Shown: positions 15,589 through 23,709 of the stretch, one piece after another | Position numbering within the stretch: position 1 is the stretch's first letter | How the letters are laid out: each line of letters begins with the position of its first letter | Origin: JAPWJZ01 sp965279315 | GTDB lineage: Bacteria > Pseudomonadota > Alphaproteobacteria > Micavibrionales > UBA2020 | Assembly (NCBI GenBank): GCA_965279315.1 | Contig: OZ257145.1 | Coordinates: 2,356,001-2,420,000, forward strand | Direction of reading: 5' to 3' | DNA: 64,000 bases | Made by a program: the position numbers and the translations under genes | Notes under the pieces: model-generated | Told to the model about the DNA's origin: nothing | Seen by the model: only the letters and a program-made list of their open reading frames with translations | The model's database searches: none

Positions 15589-16041
15589 ATGTCCATCGAT
15601 TATAAAATCATTCCGATTACCGCCGACAATTACGATCCGCTGCGCTTTACCGCGCTGCTGAAGCAGAGCCAGGCCGAGGGTTATAACCTTGTGCTGCGTT
15701 TCTGCGAAAACTGGGAGGCTGGCGACAACCGCTACGACCTGCCCGGCGAAATTTTCTTCGGCGTTGAAAACGATGGCCGCTTGATTGGCATGGGCGGACG
15801 CTCCGTCGATCCATACCTGAACGACCAGGCTGCCTTGCGCGTCCGTCACGTCTATATCATGCCGGAATGGCGCGAGATGGGCATTGGCGCGGCGCTGATG
15901 AAGCGCATCATGGAAGTTCCGCCCGGCCAGTACCGCCGCATGACCCTGCGCACGCTCCATATCGGCGCACGCAAGTTCTATGAAAAGATCGGGTTCCAGT
16001 ATGTGGGCGAAGGCGAAGTCACCCACGAATTTGATTTGTGA
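15589..16041 (+). CDS. GNAT-family N-acetyltransferase
   Basis: A 150-residue GNAT protein with the acetyl-CoA site in YIMPEWREMGIGAALMKRIM and the terminal ARKFYEKIGFQYVGEG. Beta strands before it (EIFFGVENDGRLIGMGGRSV) fit the family fold. The ATG at 15589 is used; a TTG two codons upstream is in frame. The substrate is unknown. The next gene, for a small secreted protein, starts 8 bases after the stop, so the two are probably cotranscribed. Confidence 0.82.
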   Translation: MSIDYKIIPITADNYDPLRFTALLKQSQAEGYNLVLRFCENWEAGDNRYDLPGEIFFGVENDGRLIGMGGRSVDPYLNDQAALRVRHVYIMPEWREMGIGAALMKRIMEVPPGQYRRMTLRTLHIGARKFYEKIGFQYVGEGEVTHEFDL

Positions 16042-16049
16042 GGCCTGCC

Positions 16050-16454
16050 ATGAAATTCATCGCACTGCTCGCATTCTGCCTGCTGCCGTTTACCGCGCAA
16101 GCATCGCAGTTCAATTGCGCCGTTGCGCGCAAGACCGACAGCAAAGCTGAATATACAACAGGCCTCATCGCCGCAGAACAACCCAGCATATTGCTGACCG
16201 TCGATGACAACGAAGACGAAAACCCGCTCAATGACAAAGCCAGCATTTCAAGCTGCCAGGTAACTGCCGCTGACGGCAAAACCTGCGACACATACGAAGT
16301 CGATAAAATCGCCTATGACGAAGCGACGAAGTTAAAAAAGTATTACAACTACTACGCGCAGGTTGATTTGCAGGTCTGGCCCGATATGTCATTCATGCTG
16401 AATGACGGCCGCAGCGGTGTTTCCTATGGTTCGTGCAAGGTAAGCAAAGAATGA
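16050..16454 (+). CDS. Small secreted protein of unknown function
   Basis: A 134-residue product with a signal peptide MKFIALLAFCLLPFTAQA, cleaved probably after residue 18. The mature part has four Cys (NCAV, SCQV, TCDT and GSCKV), consistent with two disulfides in the periplasm. The segment LLTVDDNEDENPLND is acidic. No known family recognised. The stop overlaps the mazG start (ATGA), so it is translationally coupled to mazG. Confidence 0.7.
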   Translation: MKFIALLAFCLLPFTAQASQFNCAVARKTDSKAEYTTGLIAAEQPSILLTVDDNEDENPLNDKASISSCQVTAADGKTCDTYEVDKIAYDEATKLKKYYNYYAQVDLQVWPDMSFMLNDGRSGVSYGSCKVSKE

Positions 16455-17332
16455 AAAAGAAGACCAAAAAACCTGCAACCGTAAAAAAGACCAAAGCCAA
16501 GCCGGTTGTCACGACCGCCGCGCGCCCCATCGACCGCCTGCTGGATATCATGCGGTACCTCCGCAACCATAAAGACGGTTGCGCATGGACGCAGGAACAG
16601 ACGCATCGTTCACTGTCGCCGTATTTGATCGAGGAAGCATACGAAACCGCCGATATCATCGACCAGGGCCATGTGGACGACCACCTGCGCGATGAGCTGG
16701 GCGATGTGCTGCTGCAGATCGTGTTCCATGCGTCGATTTCCGAAGGCCGAAAATCGTTCAATTTCGATGACGTCGCGCAGGCGATTGTGGACAAGCTGGA
16801 GCGCCGCTACCCGACCATACTTGGCGACGAGCCGAACACGCTGAAGACGCCGGAGGAAATCGACCGCCGCTGGGAAGAGATCAAGGCGGAAGAGCGCAAG
16901 AAAAAAGGCGTGAAGCGCGACGCCAGCATCCTTGATGAAATTTCAACCGCCCTGCCCTCGCTTTTGCGCTCCGCAAAACTGAAGGGCCGTGCTGCGAAGG
17001 CAGGCTGGGAATGGCCCGATGTGTCGATGCTGCTCGATAAAATCGCGGAGGAAGTCGGCGAATTGCAGGCGGAGATACATGCAAAGAAAGTCGATAAGCA
17101 AAAAGTCTCCAATGAACTGGGCGACCTGATGTTCATGATGGTCGATTTCGGCCGTTGGCACGGCATCGATGCGGAAGACGCCTTGCGCGAAACAAACAAC
17201 CGGTTCGAACGCCGTTTCCGGCACATGGAACAGGGCCTGAAAAAGCGCAAAACCACGATCAAGGACGCACCCCGCACGCTGCGCCGTGCGCTGTGGGATG
17301 AAGCTAAGGCATTGGAAAATAAGAAAAAATAA
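16451..17332 (+). CDS. mazG: Nucleoside triphosphate pyrophosphohydrolase MazG
   Basis: A house-cleaning enzyme that hydrolyses nucleoside triphosphates to monophosphates. The 293-residue product has two MazG domains: the first with CAWTQEQTHRSLSPYLIEEA and ELGDVLLQIVFHA, the second with KIAEEVGELQAEI and NELGDLMFMMVDFGRW. The EExxE...ExxD metal-binding pattern is intact in both. An extra basic N-terminal extension of about 30 residues (MKKKTKKPATVKKTKAK) is unusual. The ATG overlaps the previous stop. mazG near hflX/hfq is a common alphaproteobacterial neighbourhood. Confidence 0.94.
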   Translation: MKKKTKKPATVKKTKAKPVVTTAARPIDRLLDIMRYLRNHKDGCAWTQEQTHRSLSPYLIEEAYETADIIDQGHVDDHLRDELGDVLLQIVFHASISEGRKSFNFDDVAQAIVDKLERRYPTILGDEPNTLKTPEEIDRRWEEIKAEERKKKGVKRDASILDEISTALPSLLRSAKLKGRAAKAGWEWPDVSMLLDKIAEEVGELQAEIHAKKVDKQKVSNELGDLMFMMVDFGRWHGIDAEDALRETNNRFERRFRHMEQGLKKRKTTIKDAPRTLRRALWDEAKALENKKK

Positions 17333-17445
17333 GGTTATTCACAAAGCCTATTGCCTTGTGCGGCACAAAGGCCTACAAATCTTTTCCGCTGCCGTTTTAA
17401 CGGCAATCCAATAAAAAATTTGATGATGAATTTTGAAGGTGTGTG

Positions 17446-17829
17446 ATGCCTGGCTACAATAACGATTCCGAAATGCAAGTGCTGGACGCCATCGTGCGCC
17501 CGCTCGTCGCCAATGGTTTTGAATGGCGCGGCGGCGATACCTTTGGGCAGGAAGTTGTCAGCATTTACATGAATGACTCGCTCGACGAATTCGTGATGCT
17601 GCGTTACAACCGCCCCTGCGATGACCAGGGCCAGATCCAGCCGCCGCTGATCCATCGCGGCGCGATGGCTGAACTCGACCAGCCCATGGACAACATGGAT
17701 TCCCTGCGTTTCATGACGATCCCGGAATTCCTTGGAATCCCCACGCCGCGCGACCTACCTTCGGTCGCCCTGCCCGCATCGTCGATCACGGCGCGCGCGG
17801 CATTAGCGTTCAAGCCGCCGTATCTTTAA
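17446..17829 (+). CDS. Hypothetical protein
   Basis: A 127-residue soluble product starting at an ATG after an AAGGTG site. It contains MNDSLDEFVMLRYNRPCDDQ and a Pro-rich C-terminal half (PEFLGIPTPRDLPSVALP). No signal peptide or membrane segment. I do not recognise the family. The stop overlaps the convergent inositol-phosphatase gene by 4 bp. The 113-bp gap after mazG contains a perfect TGCCGTT-TT-AACGGCA hairpin (17390-17405), perhaps a weak terminator. Confidence 0.55.
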   Translation: MPGYNNDSEMQVLDAIVRPLVANGFEWRGGDTFGQEVVSIYMNDSLDEFVMLRYNRPCDDQGQIQPPLIHRGAMAELDQPMDNMDSLRFMTIPEFLGIPTPRDLPSVALPASSITARAALAFKPPYL

Positions 17830-18641
17830 GCGCGCTTCTTCGTCAGTTTCGGATAGACTTCCGCTTCCAGCATTTCCCAGCGCGGCTTGTCGACGGCTGC
17901 GATCAATACGCAATGCTTGTGCATATCGGGCGTGAAGGGGATGTTTTCGGACGCAAGGCGCACATACCCGCCCGCTTCTTCCGCCAGCAATACTGTCGGT
18001 GAATGATCCCACGGCGTGACCTTGTTCAGGTGAATGACGAAATCGGCGTCGCCCGCCGCGAAGTTCAGGAAGTCGTGCAGCGAGGAGCGCACGTTGATGA
18101 CTTCCTTCACGATGCCCGCAACCGGCTCGAAATGCCATGCCTGACCGCCGCCGCCCATGCCGACCATGTCGGACAGCGTCATGGCGGTTTGGCGCACTTC
18201 CGCCTTCTTGCCGTTGATGGTGGCGCCTTTGCCTTTTTGGGCGATGGCCATGCGGTTGCCGGGGCAATCGAACACCCAGCCGTATTCCGTGACGTTATTC
18301 TGGACGAGCGCCACAAGGATGCCGAAATGGCTGCGGTTGTGCGCGAAGTTATAAGTGCCGTCGATCGGGTCGATCACCCAGATCGGCTTGCCGCTTTTGA
18401 AACGTTCCAGCACGGACGGGTCTTTCGACACCTCTTCCTCGCCCACCACATCCGATCCGGGCAGGTATTCGCGGAGCAATGCGCTCAACGCTTTTTCAGA
18501 GGCCTCGTCTGCGACTGTCACGAAATCGCCGGGATTTTTTTCGCGGATGTCGCCGGTCGCCAGATTTTTGAAGCGCGGCATGACTTCGGTTTCAGCCACA
18601 TGGCGCAGGATATCGGCCACTTTTTCGACGTCTATTTGCAT
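17826..18641 (-). CDS. Inositol monophosphatase-family phosphatase
   Basis: A 271-residue member of the FIG superfamily of metal-dependent sugar and nucleotide phosphatases. The metal-binding motifs are visible: VVGEEE (Glu), WVIDPIDGTYNFAHN (both Asp) and the C-terminal TPWDHSPTVLLAEEAGG (Asp). N-terminal VTVADEASEKAL is also typical. Members act on inositol phosphates, histidinol phosphate or PAP; the specificity cannot be read. It is monocistronic by spacing. Confidence 0.9.
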   Translation of the reverse strand: MQIDVEKVADILRHVAETEVMPRFKNLATGDIREKNPGDFVTVADEASEKALSALLREYLPGSDVVGEEEVSKDPSVLERFKSGKPIWVIDPIDGTYNFAHNRSHFGILVALVQNNVTEYGWVFDCPGNRMAIAQKGKGATINGKKAEVRQTAMTLSDMVGMGGGGQAWHFEPVAGIVKEVINVRSSLHDFLNFAAGDADFVIHLNKVTPWDHSPTVLLAEEAGGYVRLASENIPFTPDMHKHCVLIAAVDKPRWEMLEAEVYPKLTKKRA

Positions 18642-18710
18642 AATTAAATCCCCACTGATGATGTCATTTTGTAGCAGGAATACAGATGCTTACGCTACCA
18701 TAATTGCGCG

Positions 18711-18737
18711 TTGACATAGTCAGCCTTGCCATATACT
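18711..18737 (+). promoter_or_regulatory. Strong-looking promoter of the 57-residue protein gene
   Basis: TTGACA (18711-18716, perfect) and TATACT (18732-18737, five of six) lie 15 bp apart, shorter than the ideal 17. Transcription would start near 18744, about 45 nt before the ATG at 18790. Confidence 0.48.
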
Positions 18738-18789
18738 TTTATTCAGCTAGCAAACATAAAAAACGGCAACATATAGAAAGGCACATATT

Positions 18790-18963
18790 ATGGCTCTCCT
18801 CGACAAACCCAAAGCCTGGGCAAAAGCTCTCACCGACCTGTTCACGAAAAAAGCAGCTCCTGAAGCTCCCAAAGCTGAAACGGCTCCTGCTGCTGAAGCT
18901 CCCGCAGCTGCTGCTGTGGAAAAAGCTCCTGAAGCTCCGAAGCCCGCAGCTCCTGCTGTCTAA
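18790..18963 (+). CDS. 57-residue Ala/Pro/Lys-rich small protein
   Basis: The product begins MALLDKPKAWAKALTDLFTK and continues as a low-complexity run of Ala, Pro, Glu and Lys in APEAPKAE-like units to the end. It has no signal peptide or membrane helix; the first 20 residues could form an amphipathic helix. AAAGG precedes the ATG by 9 nt. Ala and Pro codons are nearly all GCT and CCT, unlike the GC-rich neighbours. Its own near-consensus promoter and a downstream hairpin with a T-run support a real, possibly highly expressed gene. Function unknown. Confidence 0.7.
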   Translation: MALLDKPKAWAKALTDLFTKKAAPEAPKAETAPAAEAPAAAAVEKAPEAPKPAAPAV

Positions 18964-18981
18964 GCTTTAGGCCACGAAATC

Positions 18982-19035
18982 AAGCCCCGGTCAGCTGAAG
19001 GTGTTCAAGCCTTCTTACGCGGCCGGGGCTTTTTC
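18982..19035 (+). terminator. Intrinsic terminator after the small protein gene
   Basis: AAGCCCCGG (18982-18990) pairs perfectly with CCGGGGCTT (19023-19031), followed by TTTTC. A second stem, GAAGG with CCTTC, lies inside the loop. The right arm and T-run are inside the last codons of the convergent hflX gene. Confidence 0.65.
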
Positions 19036-20369
19036 TTGTCCGGTTTTTTCTCTGAAATTTTGGGTTCGGTCAGTTTGTAGCCGAACTGCGCGTTGAACCG
19101 TTCGATGTCTTCCGGCTCCAGGCTGACGGTCACTTGCGCGTGTTTCTGTGTGTCCTTGCGGCCCACCACCTGCCCGCGACGGTAAAGCCACGCAATCGCC
19201 TTGCCGTCGGCAATGTCGATATGCGCGGTCAGTACTTCGCGGTTTTCGCCCAGCTTGTCGTCGATCATGCCGATCAGCGTATCGATCCCCTCGCCGCTCA
19301 TGGCGGATACCGCCACGATGCGGCCATCCTGACGCTGCGTGCGGCGCACGAGTTCCAGATGGTCTTCCGCCGGCAGGCAATCAATCTTGTTCAGGACCTC
19401 GATCACGCGCGGGTCGTGCTCGGCATCGATATCAAGGCTGCGCAGGATGTGGAGAACGTCTTCGCGCTCGGCTTCGGTATTGTCCTGCCCGATATCACGG
19501 ACGTGCAGGATGACTGTCGCCTCCGCCACTTCCTCCAGCGTCGCGCGGAATGCGGCGACAAGCTGCGTAGGAAGCTCGGAAATGAACCCGACGGTATCCG
19601 ACAAAATCGCCTGCTTGCCGGACGGCAGTTCAAGGCCGCGCATGGTGGTGTCCAGCGTCGCGAACAGCAAATCCTTCACGAAAACTTCGGATCCGGTCAG
19701 GCGGTTGAACAGCGTCGATTTGCCGGCGTTGGTATAACCGACGATAGCGACAATCGGGTAAGGCTCGCGCTTGCGGGATTCACGTTGCAGCTTGCGGTTG
19801 GCGCGCACGCTTTCAATGTCTGCCTTCAACCGGCGGACGCGTTCGTCAATCAGGCGGCGGTCGGTTTCGATCTGCGTTTCACCGGGGCCGCCCATGAAGC
19901 CGAAGCCGCCGCGCTGGCGCTCAAGGTGCGTCCACGAACGGACGAGGCGCGAGCGTTGGAAGCTGAGTGCCGCAAGTTCGACCTGCAGCTGGCCTTCCTT
20001 CGTGCGCGCGCGGGCGCCGAAAATTTCCAGGATCAGGCCGGTGCGGTCGATAACTTTCGCGCCCCATGCGGTTTCAAGGTTGCGCTGCTGCACGGGGCTG
20101 AGCCCGTAATCGACGAAGACGAGCTTGCACTCCATCTCCTTCACCACGCCCTTGATGCGCTCGACAGAACCCTTGCCGATGACAGTGGCGGGCGTGGTGC
20201 GCTGCAGGTTGATGATTTCCTGATGCACGACATCAAGGTTGATTGCGCGGGCAAGGCCGACGGCTTCTTCAAGCGAGGCTTCGGGAATGCGCGCATGGAT
20301 GCGCACATTGCCATCAGCCCCTTTGTGCGAAGACAGTTCGGGGTGAATAACGATTACTTTTTGGCTCAT
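19005..20369 (-). CDS. hflX: GTPase HflX
   Basis: A ribosome-associated GTPase that splits stalled or heat-damaged ribosomes. The 454-residue product has the N-terminal HflX domain with GFGFMGGPGETQIETDRR, then the G domain with GYTNAGKSTLFNRL (G1), a Thr in LDTTMRG (G2), SDTVGFI (G3), NKID (G4) and SAMSGEG (G5). A basic C-terminal tail (KKPDKKKPRPRKKA) is typical of alphaproteobacteria. It lies 14 bp after hfq on the same strand, the conserved hfq-hflX pair. Confidence 0.97.
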   Translation of the reverse strand: MSQKVIVIHPELSSHKGADGNVRIHARIPEASLEEAVGLARAINLDVVHQEIINLQRTTPATVIGKGSVERIKGVVKEMECKLVFVDYGLSPVQQRNLETAWGAKVIDRTGLILEIFGARARTKEGQLQVELAALSFQRSRLVRSWTHLERQRGGFGFMGGPGETQIETDRRLIDERVRRLKADIESVRANRKLQRESRKREPYPIVAIVGYTNAGKSTLFNRLTGSEVFVKDLLFATLDTTMRGLELPSGKQAILSDTVGFISELPTQLVAAFRATLEEVAEATVILHVRDIGQDNTEAEREDVLHILRSLDIDAEHDPRVIEVLNKIDCLPAEDHLELVRRTQRQDGRIVAVSAMSGEGIDTLIGMIDDKLGENREVLTAHIDIADGKAIAWLYRRGQVVGRKDTQKHAQVTVSLEPEDIERFNAQFGYKLTEPKISEKKPDKKKPRPRKKA

Positions 20370-20383
20370 GGGGCTCTTTTAGG

Positions 20384-20656
20384 TCAGGCGTGGCTGGCTG
20401 AATTGTCGCCCGCTTCCACTTCCGCACCGTCATCATCGTTCAGGCGAACAGGCGATGCGGGCATGATGGTGGAGATGGCGTGCTTGTAGATCAGCTGCGA
20501 ATGTGAATCGCGGCGCAGGAGCATCGAAAAGTTGTCGAACCAGGTGATAATGCCCTGCAGCTTGACGCCGTTCACCAGAAATACGGTGACGGACATTTTT
20601 TCTTTGCGGATTTTATTGAGGAACTTGTCCTGAAGGTTTTGGCTTTTGTCCGACAT
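20384..20656 (-). CDS. hfq: RNA chaperone Hfq
   Basis: Hexameric Sm-like chaperone that pairs small RNAs with mRNAs. The 90-residue product has Sm1 (KMSVTVFLVNGVKLQGIITW, DNFSMLLRR) and Sm2 (SQLIYKHAISTIMP) with the YKHA RNA-binding motif. The short acidic C-terminal tail (NDDDGAEVEAGDNS) is normal. It heads the hfq-hflX pair. Its presence means small-RNA regulation is likely in this organism. Confidence 0.98.
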   Translation of the reverse strand: MSDKSQNLQDKFLNKIRKEKMSVTVFLVNGVKLQGIITWFDNFSMLLRRDSHSQLIYKHAISTIMPASPVRLNDDDGAEVEAGDNSASHA

Positions 20657-20769
20657 TTTTTATTATTCCCTCGGCTTCTAAATACATCGTTTTTAAAGGG
20701 CACTTGATCTATGCCACCATTTAAAAATCTATAGGCTAATCAGGGGCTTCACAAGTGGAATTCATGCCG

Positions 20770-21447
20770 TTAAGGGCGCGGGCCGCCGAAATAGCCCTTC
20801 ACGTATTCCATAAGGTCACTGTGCTGGCGGAAACGACGCGCAGGCGGGTTTTTGATCAGCAGATCTTCGGGCGGCGGTTTCGTTTCCAGCAGGATCGGCG
20901 TGCAGCCGGCGGCAAGCGCGCACATCATGTCGGTGTGGCTGTCGCCGAGGTACCAGACATCGGGGCCGGGCTCGATACCCATGCGCTCCAGTGCCAGTAG
21001 CAGCGGTGCGGGATTGGGTTTGTCGGCTGATGCCTCCCCCGCTCCCAAAATCTCCTTGAAGAATTTATCGAAGCCCAGGTGCGTGATTTCCTGCCGCAGC
21101 AGCGGGTTACGCTTGTTGCTCACCACGCCCATTTCGACACCGTTATCATGCAGCATCTGGAGGAAGTTTTCGGCATTGTCGTGCTGCTTCACGTTGTCGA
21201 ACACGATGGCGCAAAACGTGTCGTAATAAACCTTGTCGGCTTCCTGCCAGCGGTCGGCGCCGAACAGGCCGGTGAACAGGTCGCGGGCGGAAGGGCCGGA
21301 GCGGCGGCGCGCCTCGTCTTCCGACCATGCTTCCGCGCCCATATGCACAAGCGCGGTGTTCAGCGCCTTGTATGCCGTTTCCCAATTGTCGACAATGGTA
21401 TCGTCCCAGTCGAAAATGATGGCGCGGGGTTTTGTCAGTTCGGTCAT
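20770..21447 (-). CDS. HAD-family phosphatase (phosphoglycolate phosphatase-like)
   Basis: A 225-residue haloacid dehalogenase-type hydrolase. Motif I is IIFDWDDTIVDN (two catalytic Asp), motif II VVSNKR (Ser), motif III Lys in SADKPNPAPL and motif IV YLGDSHTDMMCALAAG. A helical cap domain lies between motifs I and II. It resembles phosphoglycolate phosphatases, but the substrate is not assigned. It overlaps the end of the aminotransferase gene upstream by 4 bp, so it is cotranscribed with dat. Confidence 0.9.
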   Translation of the reverse strand: MTELTKPRAIIFDWDDTIVDNWETAYKALNTALVHMGAEAWSEDEARRRSGPSARDLFTGLFGADRWQEADKVYYDTFCAIVFDNVKQHDNAENFLQMLHDNGVEMGVVSNKRNPLLRQEITHLGFDKFFKEILGAGEASADKPNPAPLLLALERMGIEPGPDVWYLGDSHTDMMCALAAGCTPILLETKPPPEDLLIKNPPARRFRQHSDLMEYVKGYFGGPRP

Positions 21448-22328
21448 GCGGGGTTCCAGCGTTCCTGCTTGCCGCCATTTTTCGTGGCGTATTCCATGTA
21501 AAGGTCGAGCAGCTTGCAGGTGATTTCGCCCGCCTGCCCGTTGCCGATTTTCTTGTCGTCAATCTGCACGACGGGCGCGATCAGTGCGACGGCGGAAGAA
21601 CAGAATGCTTCCTGCGCCTTGTACGCTTCGGCGACCGTGAATTTGCGTTCGATGATCCTGATCTTTTCTTTTTTGCAAAGCGCCTGCAACGCGCTGCGCG
21701 TCACGCCCTTCAGGATGCTGTTCTGGGCGGTGGCGCGGGTGATCAGGTTCCGGTTTTTGTCGATGATCCATGCGTTGCTGGACGATCCCTCGGTTACAAA
21801 ACCGTCATCATCGACCATCCATGCCTCGTACGCGCCCTTGTCGGCGGCGGCCTGTTTCGCCAATACCTGGCCGATCAGCGCGGTGGTCTTGATGTCGCGG
21901 CGTTTCCAGCGGATATCGGGAACGGTGATGACTTTTTTGACGGCGGCTTTACGCGCCGGAATATCGTATTTCGCGGGATACAGCGTCATGACCAGCGTCG
22001 TGTCGGATTTCTTTGGGAACACGAAGTCGCGGGGCGCGACGCCACGCGTGACCTGCATGTAAATCATGCCGTTCTTGATGCGGTTGCGGCGCACCATTTC
22101 GCGCAAGGCCATTTCCATGGATCTGCGCGGCATCGGCATCCTGATGCGCAGTTCACCCAAAGATCTTTCGAGGCGGTCGAGGTGGCCGACTTCATCGCAC
22201 AACCGGCCATTCACAAGCGCGACAACTTCATACACGCTGTCGGCAAACTGGAACCCGCGGTCTTCGATGTGCACACCCGCATCGGCATGTGGAATGTAAC
22301 GGCCGGAAACATAGGCGATACGCGGCAT
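21444..22328 (-). CDS. dat: D-amino-acid aminotransferase (PLP fold type IV)
   Basis: A 294-residue class IV aminotransferase. N-terminal GVHIEDRGFQFADSVYEV and the PLP-binding Lys in RRDIKTTALIGQVLAKQ are characteristic, as is DDDGFVTEGSSSNAWII. The D-amino acid type is favoured over branched-chain transaminases by length and the GRGFQFADSVYEVV-like opening; it would supply D-glutamate or D-alanine for peptidoglycan. It starts at the last base of the trkA stop codon, so translation is coupled. Confidence 0.88.
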   Translation of the reverse strand: MPRIAYVSGRYIPHADAGVHIEDRGFQFADSVYEVVALVNGRLCDEVGHLDRLERSLGELRIRMPMPRRSMEMALREMVRRNRIKNGMIYMQVTRGVAPRDFVFPKKSDTTLVMTLYPAKYDIPARKAAVKKVITVPDIRWKRRDIKTTALIGQVLAKQAAADKGAYEAWMVDDDGFVTEGSSSNAWIIDKNRNLITRATAQNSILKGVTRSALQALCKKEKIRIIERKFTVAEAYKAQEAFCSSAVALIAPVVQIDDKKIGNGQAGEITCKLLDLYMEYATKNGGKQERWNPA

Positions 22329-23704
22329 CAGAAATACTCCGGGCGGACGGCGAACATTTGTTCCACGCGCTTCACCTGGTCATGGGCTGCCAGGATGATG
22401 ACGCGGTCATCGGGCTTGATGACGGTGTCGGCGCGGGGCGTGATGATATTCTTGCCGCGCACGATCAAGCCGAAGATCATGTTTTTCGGCCGCTTGATCT
22501 CGCGGATGGGGATGTTGACGATGGCGGAGGTGTCAAGCGCCTCCACCTCGAGGATTTCGGCGAAACCGTCGCGCAAGCTGTGAGCGGCCTTGATGCGGCC
22601 ACGACGGACGTGCTGCAGGATGGTCGAAACGGTGATCGCGCGCGGGTTCACGATCGCGTCGACGCCAAGGCTGGTGACGAGCGAGGTGAAGGCCGGATTG
22701 TTGATGAGCGTAATCGCCCGCTCGCAGCCGTGCTGTTTTGCCAGCATCGATGCAAGGATGTTGCTTTCGTCATGGTTCATGACGGCGATCAACGCTTCCG
22801 TCTCGCGGATATTGGCTTCTTCCAGGATTTCTTTCGAAAGGCCGTCGCCATGAATGACCGTCACGCCGTGCAGCATGTCGGACGCCGTATGTGCCTTGTC
22901 AAAATCGGCATCGATCAGCCGGACGGAAATGTCCTTGCGCGTGCGGCCGAGTTCGCCTGCGAGCAGCGTGCCGATCTTGCCGCCGCCGACGATCAGCACG
23001 CGGCGCGCCTGCTGGTCTTCGTAACCGAAGGCCGCCATGGAGCGTGTCAGGTGTTCGGTCGATGACACGAAATAAACTTCGTCGCCCGGCAAAATCTCGT
23101 CATCGCCGGAGGGGATGATCTGCTGCGGGCCGCGCACGATCGCGACAATTTCAACCGTCAGGTCGGGGAACAGCGATGTCAGGTGCTTCAGCGGCGTATG
23201 CACCAGCGGGCAGTTCGATTTGCAGATCACGCTGACCAGCTGCACAAGGCCGTCCGCCATGGGAATAATGTTGAACGCGCCCGGCACGCGCAGGCGGTTG
23301 GCGATGGAGCGCGCCACCTCCACCTCCGGCGAAATAACGACGTCGATCGGCAGGTGGTCGCGGCTGTAAAGGTTGCCCCATTTCGGGTCAAGATATGCAG
23401 GGCCGCGCAGGCGCGCAATTTTTACCGGCACGCGGAACAGCGAATGCGCCACCTGGCAGGCGACCATGTTAACTTCGTCGGAATATGTCGCGGCGATGAG
23501 CATTTCGGCATCCGCCGTGCCCGCCTGTTCCAGCACGTCGGGGCTGGAGGCATGGCCGACAATCCCCGTCACGTCGAGGTTCTCGTTCACGTCCGCGATC
23601 AGTTCGGGGCTGCGGTCAATCAGGGACACGTTGTTCCCCTCCTCCGCCAGATAGGCCGCGATGGACGTTCCCACCTGACCTGCGCCGCAGATAACGACTT
23701 TCAT
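22328..23704 (-). CDS. trkA: Trk-system potassium uptake regulatory protein TrkA
   Basis: A 458-residue cytoplasmic gating subunit for TrkH-type potassium transporters. Two RCK repeats each start with a Rossmann nucleotide-binding loop: VVICGAGQVGTSIAAYLAEE (1-20) and VLIVGGGKIGTLLAGEL (about 233). Each is followed by a TrkA-C domain; the second ends with IITPRADTVIKPDDRVIIL. Length is typical. It follows ntrX by 5 bp in a cluster order common in Rhodospirillales. Confidence 0.96.
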   Translation of the reverse strand: MKVVICGAGQVGTSIAAYLAEEGNNVSLIDRSPELIADVNENLDVTGIVGHASSPDVLEQAGTADAEMLIAATYSDEVNMVACQVAHSLFRVPVKIARLRGPAYLDPKWGNLYSRDHLPIDVVISPEVEVARSIANRLRVPGAFNIIPMADGLVQLVSVICKSNCPLVHTPLKHLTSLFPDLTVEIVAIVRGPQQIIPSGDDEILPGDEVYFVSSTEHLTRSMAAFGYEDQQARRVLIVGGGKIGTLLAGELGRTRKDISVRLIDADFDKAHTASDMLHGVTVIHGDGLSKEILEEANIRETEALIAVMNHDESNILASMLAKQHGCERAITLINNPAFTSLVTSLGVDAIVNPRAITVSTILQHVRRGRIKAAHSLRDGFAEILEVEALDTSAIVNIPIREIKRPKNMIFGLIVRGKNIITPRADTVIKPDDRVIILAAHDQVKRVEQMFAVRPEYF

Positions 23705-23709
23705 GTGAT

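Noticed and set aside
19134..20489. 451-residue open frame opposite hflX
   Set aside because: hflX on the other strand has all G motifs; this frame has none and is extended by codon bias only.
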